Shown here: positions 15,701 to 28,233 of the stretch, in pieces
Position numbering within the stretch: the first letter of the stretch is position 1
Layout of the letters: every line of letters starts with the position of its first letter
NCBI RefSeq assembly: GCF_037975245.1
Contig: NC_092582.1
Span: forward strand, 14,548,077-14,612,076
Source: Apostichopus japonicus
Lineage: Eukaryota; Echinodermata; Holothuroidea; Aspidochirotida; Stichopodidae
Direction of reading: 5' to 3'
Length of the DNA stretch: 64,000 bases
Notes under the pieces: generated by a model
Told to the model about the DNA's origin: nothing
What the model saw: the letters and a program-made list of their open reading frames with translations, nothing else
Databases searched by the model: none
Program-made: the position numbers and the translations under genes

Positions 15701-18393
15701 TTTCAGAAAATTGATTTGCAAAACTCCAGGCCAAAGTACTAGCCAAGTAATAATGAGTATGAAATAACACATATGCCTACCTAGCATGGCTGCATAATGC
15801 AACTTACATCCCCGAGCCAAACTTTCAGTATGCAACAACCCTACTAGTACTACACACTCTACATACGGGTTGTAAGTTACCGTAACACAACGCACAATAC
15901 GGTTTAGGGTGTTCCGCGAATTCCAACAACACATGCACAAAATGGACTGGATTTTGTTTTTAAATGCTTTGTTAATAAATTCTTACCACGTTGTATGTTC
16001 CTTGCAATGGTTTCGAACGGATTTCTTCTTCGATATGTTGTGGAGCTTCAATTTCGGCTCGTTTAACAGGCTCGAACTGATACGGTTCTAACACCTCCGC
16101 TCCACCCTCAACGTTCGGTTCAATATTGGAATGATCATCGCCTTCACTCTCTGCTTCGAATATGAGAAAGGGCGCTCTAATTATAGCCCAATTTCACTGC
16201 CTAGTGAAGAACCATTATCACTTTGAACTTCGGTTGCCACAATTGGTTCTGGATCCGCCATTTCACAGGAAATTTTGATTTGATATCGCACTTGTGATCG
16301 GTGTTTTGTTTAGTAACTACTAGTGGTATGTGTACTTGTCTACTGTGTACGTGAATGGTATATTCGGAGGATCGTAAATGTGTTCAAAACGTGACGTCAC
16401 ATGACGTCATGCGAATCGGAAAATTTTCGAGTAAACAAAGTTTCAAACGCCGAAAAGGGTAAATTCATTCTCAATTTTCGACTTGAAAAATCAAGTTTTA
16501 AACTGGCAGAATGGTTGATACATGTTCTAGAGAACATTCTTTGATGGATCCCAAAAATATAGGACTTTGAAATTTTCGTGTCATGGCCACTTTAATTCTC
16601 TGCAGTTTTCAACAAGGATCCTGATTAATTCTTATTGTCTTCCCTTTTAGTAATTCATTGTCTTTAATTATGTAACGCTTTTCTACAGTTTGCCTTGTCA
16701 AAATTGGTTCATCCCCCCCCCTCGGCCCTCATAAATCTCACCATAGAGAGCACTCCTAACTCAAGGCATTGTTGTTACAATCTCAATAGTAAAACTTGCT
16801 GGGAGAATCTACAGCTCTTCAAAATCAGCTACTCTGTGGGTAGTCATTGAAGTCAATAAGGATCACAAAATTGCATTTTCTCTGGTCGAAACTTACGTAA
16901 TTTGCGTTCCATTTCATCGCATCTTCGAACTTCATTTACAAACTTTCTACGGAATGCATTGACATCAGGGTTAAGCTGTTATTAAAAAAAAAGAAATACA
17001 TCAAAAACCCCGAAAATAATGCAAAAAGCTATCTTTACAAAATAGAAATGATCAAGATGCAGTCCAATATATGACATCATTAATATTTTAATGTAGAAAT
17101 GAACAATCTCATATCAAATACTTTCAATTCTGTAACATGGCAATCGTTTTCAGGTATTGTCAATTTATGGTCTTTTGTTATCAGACAAGCTACTGTCATT
17201 AGTTGCCTGAGAACATCAGGCAGTCAAAACTTAAACATGTTCACCCTGTGTCTCTCCTCCCCACCATCCCTCTCCAAACCAACCCCAACCCCCTTCCACC
17301 AATCCCCTCACCCCTTCCCAAAGCATCCCCTTAGTTACAAGAATCAGATGAACAACTGATTCACTAAATTACAATATTTTCTGTAATTAACGAATAGGGT
17401 ATGCAATAGGTAAACAGAAGCTAGATAAACTCATATACTAACCATTTAGAGGGATATGAGTGGTGTATTAAGATTATCATCTCCATATTGGCCGACCACT
17501 ATACAAACCAAAATTGCACAAGTAAAATTGCCTTTTAATTTACTCAAAATTCCCAATTTTACAGTACTCACTTCCATATGGCACCCACAATAAAACTATT
17601 CATCTATACAACCATTGAAAACTAATCCACCTTGACACCGTCAACCAGCTTATCGACCAAAACTGCCTTTCAATAAACAAGCATCTTGGTACTTACTACT
17701 TGAAAAAAGGTGGCATCCTCACCGAGCATAAACAAGCCAAAAAGAAGGTCAGGAATATGAGTAAATGTGATGGTAGGCCGCCTAGCACTGTAAATTTTTT
17801 TTTCAAATTTACTTAATAACCCTACTGCAAGAAGCAAACACATTGGGAGATATTTCCAATTCCAATGGTTTCGTGACAAAAATTTAAGAAAAACTTTAAG
17901 AGGTTGGTTTTAAATTTATGTGTAACTTAAAAGCTTCCATGCTGAAGAGTTACTGTACACAGGTCTGCTAATATTGTCCGATTTTACGTTGTTCCGAATC
18001 TTGCTGTATTGTTCTGTGTTGTTCGTAAATACTTCCAAACTGACTGGTTTGGGTATTTACTGTAAATATGACACTAGTCACCTGTCTCCTACACATGTAT
18101 TCACTCTAATCTACCTAGCGACTAGTGACATTCTGTAACAGTTTAACCACCTACAGTACAGATTAAAGTTTTCTCTCCTAGATATAGTTATTTACATACT
18201 ATACATAATAGACATACTGGACATTAACAATGATCAGCCCCCCCCCCCCCCCCCCAAATAAAACCTTTCAACTCACATCCCTAAACTGGACGAGTCCAAG
18301 TTCTCCCAACTCTGAGACACAAGAAAAAGCTGCCTCTGACTGAAGGAACAGTTGGGCCTTACACATCTCTTCGCTGCGAAACAGAGAACCCAT
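788..18393 (-). CDS. ATP6V0A: V-type proton ATPase subunit a, copy A (3' end outside window)
   Basis: Membrane subunit a of the V0 sector, which carries protons past the c-ring in endolysosomal or plasma membranes. Exons, in transcription order: 18277-18393, 16897-16975, 12895-12992, 12489-12617, 11509-11612, 10983-11109, 10301-10383, 9807-9900, 9445-9657, 8280-8430, 7659-7798, 6989-7134, 5973-6063, 4749-4867, 3674-3884, 3034-3147, 2053-2220, 788-905. All are bounded by GT-AG and keep one frame for about 767 residues. The start ATG opens [10 protein letters not shown], the family N-terminus. Exon 11 has the GDLGHG segment in the first membrane helices. Exon 18 has [12 protein letters not shown] with the essential arginine (residue 758; R735 in yeast Vph1). 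Exons 19-20, about 88 C-terminal residues by comparison with copy B, must lie left of position 1. Intron 2 holds a 3.2-kb transposon. Exon 15 is 6 bp shorter and exon 17 is 3 bp longer than in copy B. Confidence 0.95.
3300..3720 (-). repeat. Tandem repeat made from the 3' edge of exon 15 and its intron
   Basis: Four diverged units of about 96-111 bp. Each has a phrase like attaaagaga-tctttactgttat (at about 3315, 3420, 3531 and 3627) and, next to it, a sequence resembling the end of exon 15 of V-ATPase copy A with its splice donor (minus strand TATGGGGATGGAACG then gttagtaatat). In the other units this becomes ATGGTGATGGAATG gttaagag, ATGAATATGGTTG gttatt and ATAGGTATGGTCG gtcaga. Only the unit at 3674 abuts real exon sequence. 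Confidence 0.7.
6350..6705 (+). repeat. Minisatellite, about 32-36-bp unit
   Basis: About ten copies of a unit like cagacatctaccctctaggttatgtactcggtc, in intron 12 of V-ATPase copy A. Units vary (Ctaggt, Actttat, Ctattat after ACCCT). An open frame across it is a by-product of the repeat. Confidence 0.85.
8448..8662. repeat. AT/TA dinucleotide-rich tracts
   Basis: Two simple-sequence blocks: tatatttaaatatatatataa near 8450-8495 and (at)n at 8639-8661. Intronic, between exons 9 and 10 of V-ATPase copy A. Confidence 0.8.
8690..9320 (+). repeat. Tandem repeat, about 60-bp unit
   Basis: Roughly ten diverged copies of a unit containing gaatacagaatatattcttg, tttgatatactcctgatgta and tgtgactcacagtgtgattt, in intron 9 of V-ATPase copy A. 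The phrases 'attcttgtttgat' and 'gatttatgaatacagaata' recur every 55-62 bp. A TA-rich microsatellite (8636-8660) lies just before it. Confidence 0.8.
11915..11990 (+). repeat. G-rich direct repeat with G-quadruplex potential
   Basis: Two near-identical units of about 28 bp (gaggaaggcggggagggggg) in tandem, giving well over four G-runs of three or more. It lies in intron 4 of V-ATPase copy A. On the transcribed (minus) strand of that gene it is C-rich, so a quadruplex would form on the non-template-like plus strand of DNA, not in the RNA. Confidence 0.65.
13398..13420 (+). repeat. Left terminal inverted repeat plus TTAA
   Basis: TTAA followed by the 19-bp left terminus of the Kolobok-like element. 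It pairs with 16573-16595 in inverted orientation, with one mismatch in the first 19 bases; similarity fades after that. Confidence 0.75.
13754..13999 (+). pseudogene. THAP-like zinc-finger fragment in transposon
   Basis: An 81-codon open frame whose N-terminus ([13 protein letters not shown], then [13 protein letters not shown]) has the CxxxxC start and the basic/tryptophan spacing of a THAP DNA-binding domain. The following [18 protein letters not shown] fits the middle of the domain. The expected second half of the C2CH zinc site (Cys-x2-His) is not visible; the frame instead continues to [12 protein letters not shown] and stops. It is probably a decayed or 3'-spliced transposon gene. Family membership is from pattern memory, so moderate confidence. 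Confidence 0.5.
15300..16261 (-). pseudogene. Decayed gene with P2X7-C-like domain inside transposon
   Basis: On the minus strand an ATG at 16261 opens [17 protein letters not shown] and reaches a stop after 26 codons. The coding signal resumes one frame over ([15 protein letters not shown], then [17 protein letters not shown]) up to a donor at 15986. A later exon, after an acceptor at 15562, reads [12 protein letters not shown], a stop, then [18 protein letters not shown] and [13 protein letters not shown]. The PYxFEP segment plus the RxVxPSCxVxxIRxxFPxxxGxYTGF block match my memory of invertebrate proteins with the domain found at the intracellular end of the P2X7 receptor. With a frameshift and an in-frame stop it is broken. 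The cysteine-rich middle of such proteins was not found. Confidence 0.5.
16573..16595 (-). repeat. Right terminal inverted repeat plus TTAA
   Basis: Right end of the Kolobok-like element, the inverted counterpart of 13398-13420, again ending in TTAA. Beyond it the intron of V-ATPase copy A resumes. Confidence 0.75.
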
Positions 18394-18486
18394 GATGACA
18401 GCTCAGGGAAGCAATCTGCTTCTGTGATACCAGAGTTAACTTCTTCTACAAACTTATCAATCAATTGTTCTAGCCCTGGTATGAGC
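18394..18486 (-). other. 5' leader part of exon 1, V-ATPase copy A
   Basis: On the minus strand a strong acceptor (tttgttacag) lies just above 18486, and exon sequence then runs to the ATG at 18393. The acceptor implies at least one upstream non-coding exon, which I could not place. The bases just before the ATG (tcatcATGGG) resemble those of copy B (catcatcATGGG), which supports the start choice. Confidence 0.6.
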
Positions 18487-21400
18487 CTGTAACAAAACAA
18501 AGAAATGGGAGACATTAAAGATTATGTCTGTACGAATAAAAGCATGCAATTATACCAACATAACTTCGTTTACAGCAACGACTTAAGGTATGCTGTATTT
18601 GCCCCAAATTTAGGTATTCAAGTATGGTCACCTTTGGTCGAAATTCTAACTGTTTTGGCAACAACTTCCTTCTAGGAAATTTTCCTCACTAGGACATTCA
18701 GTCATCTTGTGTGCTCCTTAAAAATGTCTGAAAACAATTTTGAGAGTAAAGACCTCCAGGAAAGTACTTTTTGAAAACTTCTAGCAATTATAGTGTGCTG
18801 TAATTTGGGGCCTATATTGACCACCTTTAAGAACTGGACTGAAGAACTGGAGGCTGCTACAGTATGTTCATATCAAGTTTAGACTTGAGGTTAAGGTTTT
18901 ATTAACCAAACCGAGACTTGCACTTTAATCATATATCGTATTATGCAGTAAATATAACATCAGCAGGTATATGAAAACTAACACAGGCCATTGATGTTGT
19001 GCTTTACCCTGATATACTGGATGGTTACCATTCAATTCACTAAGTGTACAGCTATTGAAGTTTTCACATTTCCAGCAGTCATATACGCAGTGCATACCGA
19101 ATATACCCTAGCTACAGTTCTAGTACATATAGAGATGCACACATACAGCCTGTATGATACAGGTACATGTGGAAGATGAAATCAGATACAGTAACTGACA
19201 TGTTTCAAGGCTACTATCTGTATAATATTACACCAGCTTTGAACTCTGCAATGATGAGGTTTGCAGCATCCAAGATATACTATCTGAAAACTACTGTAAC
19301 TATAAGTTCAAATATTAAGAACTAAGTTCAAATATTAAGTACTCTGTACAAACCTCTCTAGAAATGTGTAAATTATGAAGATACAGTATCAGTTTGACAC
19401 ACAAATTTACAAACTATACCAGATTAATTTTGAACCTGTTGTGTCACTTTACAGCAAACTCTGAAAGCGTGATCTCTGGAACAGCTTAAAGTAGGTGGAA
19501 CTGTTGATCGAAATCTAAGGTAAACATAAAGGTCAGAGCTTCACAGGCCAAGAAAAACAAACGAACCAGATGAAGGCCCGATATTGATCGATCAAAGTCA
19601 ACTTCTAATTATCATCCCCTGATTGACGAAAAACATCAAAACAAAAGGTATAGTTGCATAGTGGTCATATGAATTTTCTACAATCCCATACTTTGATAAA
19701 TACTACAAAAAAATCACCAATATTGCCAACAGTACTTCAGTACTACAGACTTCATACAGCAATTTGTCATCTTGGTCACCATCAATTCAATTTCAAAGTT
19801 AGAGATCAAATATCATCTAGAGGTTGGCAATTTGTCAGGGTCTGAGTTAGGGACTTAGTTGAGAGGCTCCCGTTCCCTTCCGTTTGTGGAAGAAATGATT
19901 CAGTACTTACTATAGCAATGTTACTGACCGTGCGCACAAAAGTCGTAATGTTCGTACCATAAAGTTCATGAATATACGACAGGCAACTGATTCAAGGCAT
20001 GACACCAACGAGGGGGGGGGGGGGCCAAAATCCAGCTCAACAAAATGCTACCATCAGAACAGTCAGAGGACTGTTTCTAAACTTTCTATAAATATTGATG
20101 ATTTACCTAAGTTCTGTGCTCACATTGGAACGGTCAGATTGACTTTATAGAGAGTTTTACTTCCCCCTAAAGTGCTGTATCTGTAAATTATAACTTTGTC
20201 ATAACTACCTAAAATTCCAGACATTTTGTAAAATTTGGATAAATTGACAGGCGACACACATGTCTGCTATCATGCCATATACATGTAATTTACTTATGAG
20301 TGTCACATGTTTTACCATATGTTCATATGTACTGTAGATTAAGCTATCAACTTAGGCTGTGTAGTTTCAAAACTGTTGTAGAGTAAATTGTTAATATTCA
20401 ATACCTAGCTTTGAATACCTTTTCTTTTCTTTCTAGATCTTTTGTGAGCGTCCAAGTGGATTTACAAAACTGTTATGGTACGAAATATAAAATACAGAGG
20501 TCATTTGATATGGCCATACTGTCAGTAACAAAATAGTCGGCATTATGCATGTACATACAGTACAAGGACACAAATCACCTTTACACAGCTCAATTACAAA
20601 CAGACATATCTCTTTCATCAGTGTCTAAATTCCATCCTTTTTGCTAATGGAAGTAATTAATATTAAAGGAGAGCCAACAATCTAAACTGTACTTTCCATA
20701 TATCGGCTGAGGTATTGCATTTGTGTACACAGTTTTGTACTGTAGTTAATTCTCATAAATATGTTACACTGACACCAAGTCAGTCAGTCAGTCTTTCTGG
20801 AGAAAAGTGCTTTAGTTTCTTACAAAAAAATGCTGTCAACCATGGTTTATCCCAAGAACACAGAATTAAGGATGAGGCACAATTTGGCCTATTGTAATCT
20901 TTAGTTCTTCCTCCCCCTCCCCCCCCCCCGTCCCATATGTAAAAACATGTATCCTTTGCATATATACTGCTATATACTGTGGTCGTGAATGAACATTAAG
21001 TGTATATATGGTTTGTGAACAAACATGCATCATAGAGAGTACTGTACATGCCTGCAGATTGATGTTTAAGATTGCCAAACATTATACTTCCTGTTTTTCT
21101 GCAATTCTGCTGTCTAATTTGCATAACTTTATTCAGACAGCTGTCTATGTACTGTACAGTAAGATTGTGTCACATACATGTGATTAGTAGTGCACATATA
21201 AAACTCAACCAGCAAAAATAAGACAGCACACAGTAAATTTAATCTATTTCTTTCCCATTCATTTCCTATCCAATGTATTAAAAGTTATGTGTTTTACAGA
21301 CTTTACAAGAGACTTATAACTATATAAACACACTGTACATGGTACAGTCTGTATGTACTGTACACAAACAACTGCTATACTGTTATCCTTTACCTGGATG

Positions 21401-24400
21401 AATGTGGTGCTGCAACTAAATTATGCTGAATTTGCCTTAGTTACACATGTATACGATATGTACTGAATACATCACTTTTTCACTCCAAAATTGTGGACCT
21501 CGATCATCAATCATTCAGTTTCCTGTTTACAAGGTTTAAACTGAGGAGTGGGCATTTTTTACTTCCTTACACACTTCCATGGCATATCCTTCTATATATA
21601 CACACCGAAATACACAATGAAGGGGATGAGCCACACTACGCAGAGAATGGGAATATATATGTGGAAAGAATTTGCAAATCTCCTTTCTAAATAGCAGCTT
21701 TTCTGATGTGCTGTATGCACACCAGTGTGTATATGTACATCGGTTCAATGTCATGGGACTTTTCTATGGTCGCAAGAATTTTGATGTTTGATTTATTCGA
21801 TGGAATATGAGAGTGTGACATCTCAGCTGTTACTTCTGCAGTTAAAAGTGTTAAAAGAAACATTTCTCTCACAAGGGCCCACTTACCCTAAACTACTATA
21901 CACTCTACCTGTACATGTAGAAATCGAACATGGAGCAATGAGTTAAAAATTACAGTTCTCAGAAGTTCACTCGGAGACCAGGATGGAAAACGACATTCAA
22001 CTGCATCATGTTAAGATGTTACAGTATTCACTGGCTCTCAAGATTGATAGATAGATAGAAACTTTATTGTCCATTTCAGAAAACAAAAAACGGAAATTAT
22101 TTCTCTTCAACGGAGTAGTGTGAGGACATCTGAATTTTACATGTGGCCTATATAGTTTAACACTAAGAACCACAAATGTTGCTGAGCTGTGTTCTGTTTC
22201 CCTGAAATCAATTGACATTTAATCACATACATGGTACCTCTGTAATCTACTAAGACCCACATCCTATAAATTTCTTTCACAAGGGCCCACTTAAATTTAA
22301 TATACTGTACATGTATCAACCATTGAGCTCAGAGTTAAACATTCTGACAGAAACCAGGCTTAAAAACAAACTAAAAATGTGTTCTATAAATGTGTAAACA
22401 CTCTAAAGTGAGTGAGAAATCTCAGCTTTACTTTGCAATGAAAGTTTAATAAGAAGCTACCCAATTTATAATCCGGACTTTGACTAGGCTCGAACACAGA
22501 GAACACTCATGTATTCAAATAAATAAACATTATAAAGCATATATGCTCTTCGAATCAAGGTAGCCCCTTAATGAACCTCTCTAATTGACATTACCCAGAT
22601 CTGAAGCACGTCATGAACGTCTATACGTTGTATTGTGGAATATATAACATAGTGTAAACATGCAATGTCAAGCATGGTATGCCTTGATCTGCATCAGAAT
22701 CAGATCTAATGAAATGTGAAGACACTTCAGGAACTAGAAAATGCTCTTGAGAGAGTCCACTTGGAAAGTCACGGTTTACACCGATTTGCAAAAGAAGTTT
22801 ATTCAACTTCCCATACTACCAGTCAAACACAGACTCACTTATTCAGTGCATGAGTCAAGTGTTCAAATTTTGTTTAGCGAGTTTTGAAGACTCTGATTTT
22901 TTTCTCTTATAAAGAACTCTCCTATACAGATCCTGCATCAAAAATAGCTATACTGTACTGTACATCCTTACACAGTTCGTATGTATACTGTATATTATAG
23001 CAATCTGACCCTTTTGCATTGCATTTTAATTGCGATGCGATACTTGTATACATTATTCCCTACACTTAATATATACTGTACAAAGATCAAAAGATACCAT
23101 CTGTGTCCCGCAGTATTATGGTCTACATGTATATGCATACTGTATACATGAACAGTACAGTACTAGATAAGAGAAAGTATCATATTTTTTTGTGCTGGTA
23201 TAACTTCCAAACCACTGTCAGAATAGTACTAACGGCTCATTAGCATTGCATGTTTGAATACTTGTGAGGTGTGGTGCATCCTCTACTTACATGTACAATG
23301 CTATACAGTACTAATACTGTCCACATAGTTAAATTAATTAATATTCATGTAAAAAAACACAAACAAGGACTTAGGGATATGAGAGAAATAATATATAGTA
23401 CATGTAATGTATTGGAAAACTATGACAAAATCCTCGAACCGATCCGACTGGTTGTACAGCAGAGCGCAAAGACATAAGGTGGGGTTGAATGTGTTGGGGG
23501 TGAAAGAGGGGGGGGTATTAGATGTCAAAAATATTCAAAACTATAAGCTGTGGTTGCAGCTGCCTCTAATGTGTTAATAGAATTGTCAGATGTTTTAACC
23601 TCTTTACAAAATGAATGAAAAAAATAATGGGGAAAAAAGGAATATAGTAACAAAAGATTTGTTGTTGAACATTGCAGCAATTAATAACCTCTCCCTCTCG
23701 TAGTCTCCTATGCCAGTGACAGTGTGTGATAAACAATCACTGCATGATCATATGTATATATCATTCACAATGATCTGCAGCTACTGATGAATGAAAAGCC
23801 AATGCATACTGTCCATGCTCCTGCTTGTAACAAACTTCAATGGAACACAAAAAAATGACTAGTGGGATAATTAATGTACTGAAAAATTATGTATGGGCCA
23901 GGAACTTTATGAATTTCTCTTTCATTTTTTTTTTGGCAATTTCTTTTGCTGAACATTTGTGTTTGAAACAAAAGTATGGTATAAACTTTGAAAACTGGCA
24001 AGCACCCACACTGTTAAACAAAACACAAGTAGCAACTGAAAGTGAATACTAAATTTATTAGTACTTACGGGAGACTTTGTCGCAATTATACAGTACCACT
24101 CAAAACACTGTAAACCTCTAACAGCTTAAATCTGCAAAGGAATTTCCTTCTAACTACACATTATTTCTGACATTTTTCATGATCCAGATATAAATAGAAA
24201 CAAGAAACGCTAAATACTTACTGTGTTTCGTCCGAACACACTGGCAAATTCTCCCACACTTTGGGTTTACAGACTTTATAGATTGGAAAGTTAAAAACAA
24301 AAGCCAAGAAAAATGAGGAACTAGGTGCCTCAAGCTTCCTGTTAACTTGACTGGGCCACCGATGATTAAAACAGACACTATACAGATCATGGTGGCACAT

Positions 24401-27400
24401 TATAAGTTACTGTGTGTTGGATACAGGAAGTGACCAAATTCCACATTGTCCTGTGTATGAGGTACAGATTACTCATACCCCTGTATGATATATGAACAAC
24501 AAGACACAAACCTAGTACTAAGATGGAAAGTATGGTTATGTATCACTGTCTTCTAAATGGTATTAATAAACCATGAGTAAGAAATACCTTAGAATTAAAA
24601 CATTCAATTCATTTAAGGTTTTGACCCCAGAGGAAAGCTGAATCATTGTATGAAATATGCTGTCTCCATTCACAGTAATTTTAAAAACACTGTCATCACT
24701 TCCCTTCTACCCCCATCCCTCTACCTTCTTTTGCAAACTGGAGAGTGAGAAATATAAATTAATAAAACATTGGCAAAATTAAAAAAAAAAAAAAAAAAAT
24801 TAAGACTCATTATGATCACTATGCTTCTTTATCATGCATTAATGTACAGAGGGACACAGAACAGTATTGTATCAGTTTTCAGTATTGGCCGGGAGTGCAG
24901 GCTGAAGAGGAGTGGGTGGGAGGTGGGGATGGGGGAAGATGGGGGATTCAGTATTTTTCACATCTTTCAGATTCCTCTCTTTCAGTAATTATCAAGTATG
25001 ACACAAATCTTTCCAAAAAAAAGAGGAATTACTTTGAAATTTTGTCTTTTTCAGCAACTGATTGGATTGGGGTGGGGAGGGAGGGGAGGGGAAGTAAGTA
25101 TCGCTGCTATCCCAACTCTAATGCTCCTGGCATGACATGCAGTACCATCAGTGGGTTAATCTGGGGGAGGGGGGCAGTGACGGCCAAAATGTAAAAAAAA
25201 AAAATTGAAGGCCACTATGGCGTTAATCTAAATGTCTAAAGTACACCGAAGGTTTGTAGCTCCATTTGACTTGAAAATGTAACTGTGATCAGCAAATACT
25301 GAACAAACACAACCAGAAAATACAGAATTAAAAGTGCTTTGACAAAGTGAAAACAACGGGTTAAAGCAAGAAAGCAGCATTTTGTGGCCATTGGTAGATC
25401 TATCTGTTTGAAATAGATACTACAAGCCAACAGTACCTTTCTTCTGAGGAATAAAGTGAAGGACATTTACAACAGAGGCCATCTGCGCTATCACTTTTTT
25501 TAAACATTGCCATGTATACACTGTAGAGTCTTGCTATCAATGTACTGTATGAGTATTCAGCGAGAAGTGCAAAAAAGCAAAGTGCAATACATGTTAGTTT
25601 AAGTAAGATTTGGATTTTTATGACTTCTAGCTTCCAAAACTGCATTTAATACATGTATCTGTGGTTTGAAAATTGCGGGAAGAAAAATTAAGTAAGTGAA
25701 TTTAAATACCACGTTGGGATTGCAGCAGTCCTCAGATCCTAGAGGGCCAGATTTAGAGATCAACATTCTGGCTCTTCTAGCTAAATATCCACTTGTTTAT
25801 GAATGCACACATAGTATTGAACTGAAGGTACTGTTGTGTAAGCTAGTACTATTGTACTTAATGAAGGTACTTAAAAGCTATTGTATTTTGTATTGCTAAC
25901 TAAAGTGCATAAGAAATGCAATTTATATCGTAAGTATACAAATGTATTTCAGGTAGTGAGGCTATTTGCATATATAACAGATAAATAATCATAATAATTA
26001 TAATTATCATTATAATAATAGTCAGCAGTTAACCCTCATTGCTTCAAATGCCACTGCTTTTATCCCATCGGACACAGCACCTGTTAAATATTCCACTCAA
26101 GATGTGTCCCTAATTTGTCTGAGGAACAGGGCCAATTGGTAAGGAATTTGCATGGTCATCTGACGAAAACAGGACTTGTGTGGCTGCATCATGTGACCAT
26201 ACACAATCAGCCTGTATTAGTATTATAGTATATTATAACTACTGTATAAAGACATTGATTTACGGAGAAGAAAATGCACTATGTGAAATACATTTAAGTA
26301 TTGTTATTGTCTTGAACCAATTGTTGAACTTCCGTTTCAAATCATATCCCATTAAAACGTTTATAATACTTACAATAAGTGAGATTGACCCTGATACCCA
26401 TGATGTAAAAAGTTACCAACGACCTAGCCTATACTGTTATTGTGTTAATGATTATTCCTAACCAGGTTTGGCCTTAGAGTTTAGAGCACTATATCATGAT
26501 AGTATTACTATGCTGGTTGGTGTTCATACCAGTCTTGTACAAACATATGCACATTGGGTACTTAATCTATATACTATTAAAACTTTTCAAAATAATTTCG
26601 GCATAAAATGGAGTAAACGTTAACGTTCGATCGATCTCCTGTACTACTTCAGATCGGCTTTAAATAAATGCTCCCATAACTTACTTTGCGCACACTTTGT
26701 CGTTGTGAGTTTTTACAGGGAATTTGTCAATGTTCAGATCTGCCTGGCCAGAGCGCTATTGTGCAACTTGTTGGAGTGCGATAGTAAGTTTAAACCAAAG
26801 GCCAGCTGTCACATGCCTGTCTACGGAAGCCTTGTAATGATAATGGAATGAAAGTATGAACGCAGAAAAAATTGCTACACCCATTAAAACGATAAAATAG
26901 TTTTGCTTTACTCCATAACATATCTCAGATTATTTTGGGAATGTATTAAAACTTAAAATTTGAGAACATTGCTACCGTGAGATGTTTTATGATTTGTATC
27001 ATAGGCCTCGGTAGTTGATGATTATGTCATAACTTATTATGGGAAAGCACGAGAAACATTTTATGGGAAGCCAAACTATGCTTTATACAGCGAGGTTTTA
27101 TATTACGTCAACAACACATAATCAACGATAAACATAGAATTTCAGCTCTACTTCTAAGACTATCAACCAATAATTTAAATTTCCAACAAATTATTTTGCC
27201 TATGTAATTACTATTACCCATGTTTATTAGATAATATAAAGAAACATATTATTTTATATGTTTCCAGGCCCCAAATTTGAAACTACCTCTTATCTGGTCA
27301 TCCGTGTAAAATCCATGTAACTCTATGCAGGCCCATATGCATAGCCATGGAAACATTACTGCGCCAACCTCCTCCCCTCCCCTCATCTGTGCCACAATCT

Positions 27401-28158
27401 TGTGTAAAGAAAGTTAAAAACTTACAGGACTCGAAGGTTTTATCCCCTTCTCCTTATATTGTTAGTGTCCATTCAACCCATAATTACTTGCTATGGGCCT
27501 ACAGTGATGATTTATCCGTCAAGATCGAGATGGGGGCGATATTACAGTCAACATATAGTTACAAATCACCGTAACGTACGTGGAACCTGCTACTTAGTAA
27601 ACAGTGGTAAGTTGCTCTTACGTTTTTCGAATATTTGCGAAATTTAAGAACGTAACACTGTCCATTTCATCAAATAATTCCAAAGTTATTTGTTTGTTGC
27701 ATTTCAATGTGTACAAATATGCTGGAATTAAACACGTTATTCGTGATTGACATAATTTTATGAATATTAAATTTGAATACAGCACACTAGCTAACACAAT
27801 ATACTAGTTTCGCGAATTTTTTGATAGCCATCTTCCGGCTTTACACAGTTGTAACTCGGCTGTATAGGCCTAAACATAAAGTTCTACTGGACACAGCTTG
27901 CAGCGAATCTATATGGCTAGAACAAGACTATGGTTTATGATCTGAAAAATAAACCTATGCCTGACCGATTATAGTAATTTAAGTAAATAATATCAACAAC
28001 ATAAATTTTAATTTTGTTCAGTATGTAAATGTAATGCAGCCAGCATTGGCTAGGCTTTATTGACACAGTTTAACAGTAGGCCCCTAAAGTCATAATTTAA
28101 ATGATTTCACAGGTAGATTCAGGCCTATGTACACAGTATTCCTCTTTTAATTCTCAGG
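18487..28158. other. Intergenic region between the two V-ATPase a genes
   Basis: No open frame here looks like a conserved protein and I found no convincing exon with splice sites. It must contain the promoters and non-coding first exons of both divergent V-ATPase genes. Between about 20900 and 23500 the motifs tactgtac, gtacagta and acatgta are strikingly frequent. Homopolymers: C tract at 18238-18255, G tract near 20012-20023, A tract near 24781. Confidence 0.6.
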
Positions 28159-28233
28159 TATAAACAACCAGATAAATATTCAGAAGCAACCCGTCTGATG
28201 CTAAAGTTATAATCACTGGCCTCAGACATCATC
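28159..28233 (+). other. 5' leader part of exon 1, V-ATPase copy B
   Basis: A pyrimidine-rich tract ending in ttctcag at 28158 looks like an acceptor, followed by 75 bp of leader before the ATG. As in copy A, this implies a separate upstream non-coding first exon, which was not located. Confidence 0.5.

Larger units (their letters stand above)
13402..16591. mobile_element. Kolobok-like DNA transposon with TTAA target duplication
   Basis: A 3.19-kb insertion in intron 2 of V-ATPase copy A. The ends are inverted repeats: the left end reads AGAGGCCATGACACGAAAA and the complement of the right end reads AGTGGCCATGACACGAAAA (18 of 19 match). Both ends abut TTAA (13398-13401 and 16592-16595), a target duplication known for Kolobok and piggyBac elements. 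A THAP-like reading frame inside favours Kolobok, whose family is known for THAP domains. Inside are a plus-strand THAP-like fragment and, converging on it, a minus-strand decayed gene with a P2X7-C-like domain. I found no intact DDE transposase, so the copy looks non-autonomous or decayed. Confidence 0.7.
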
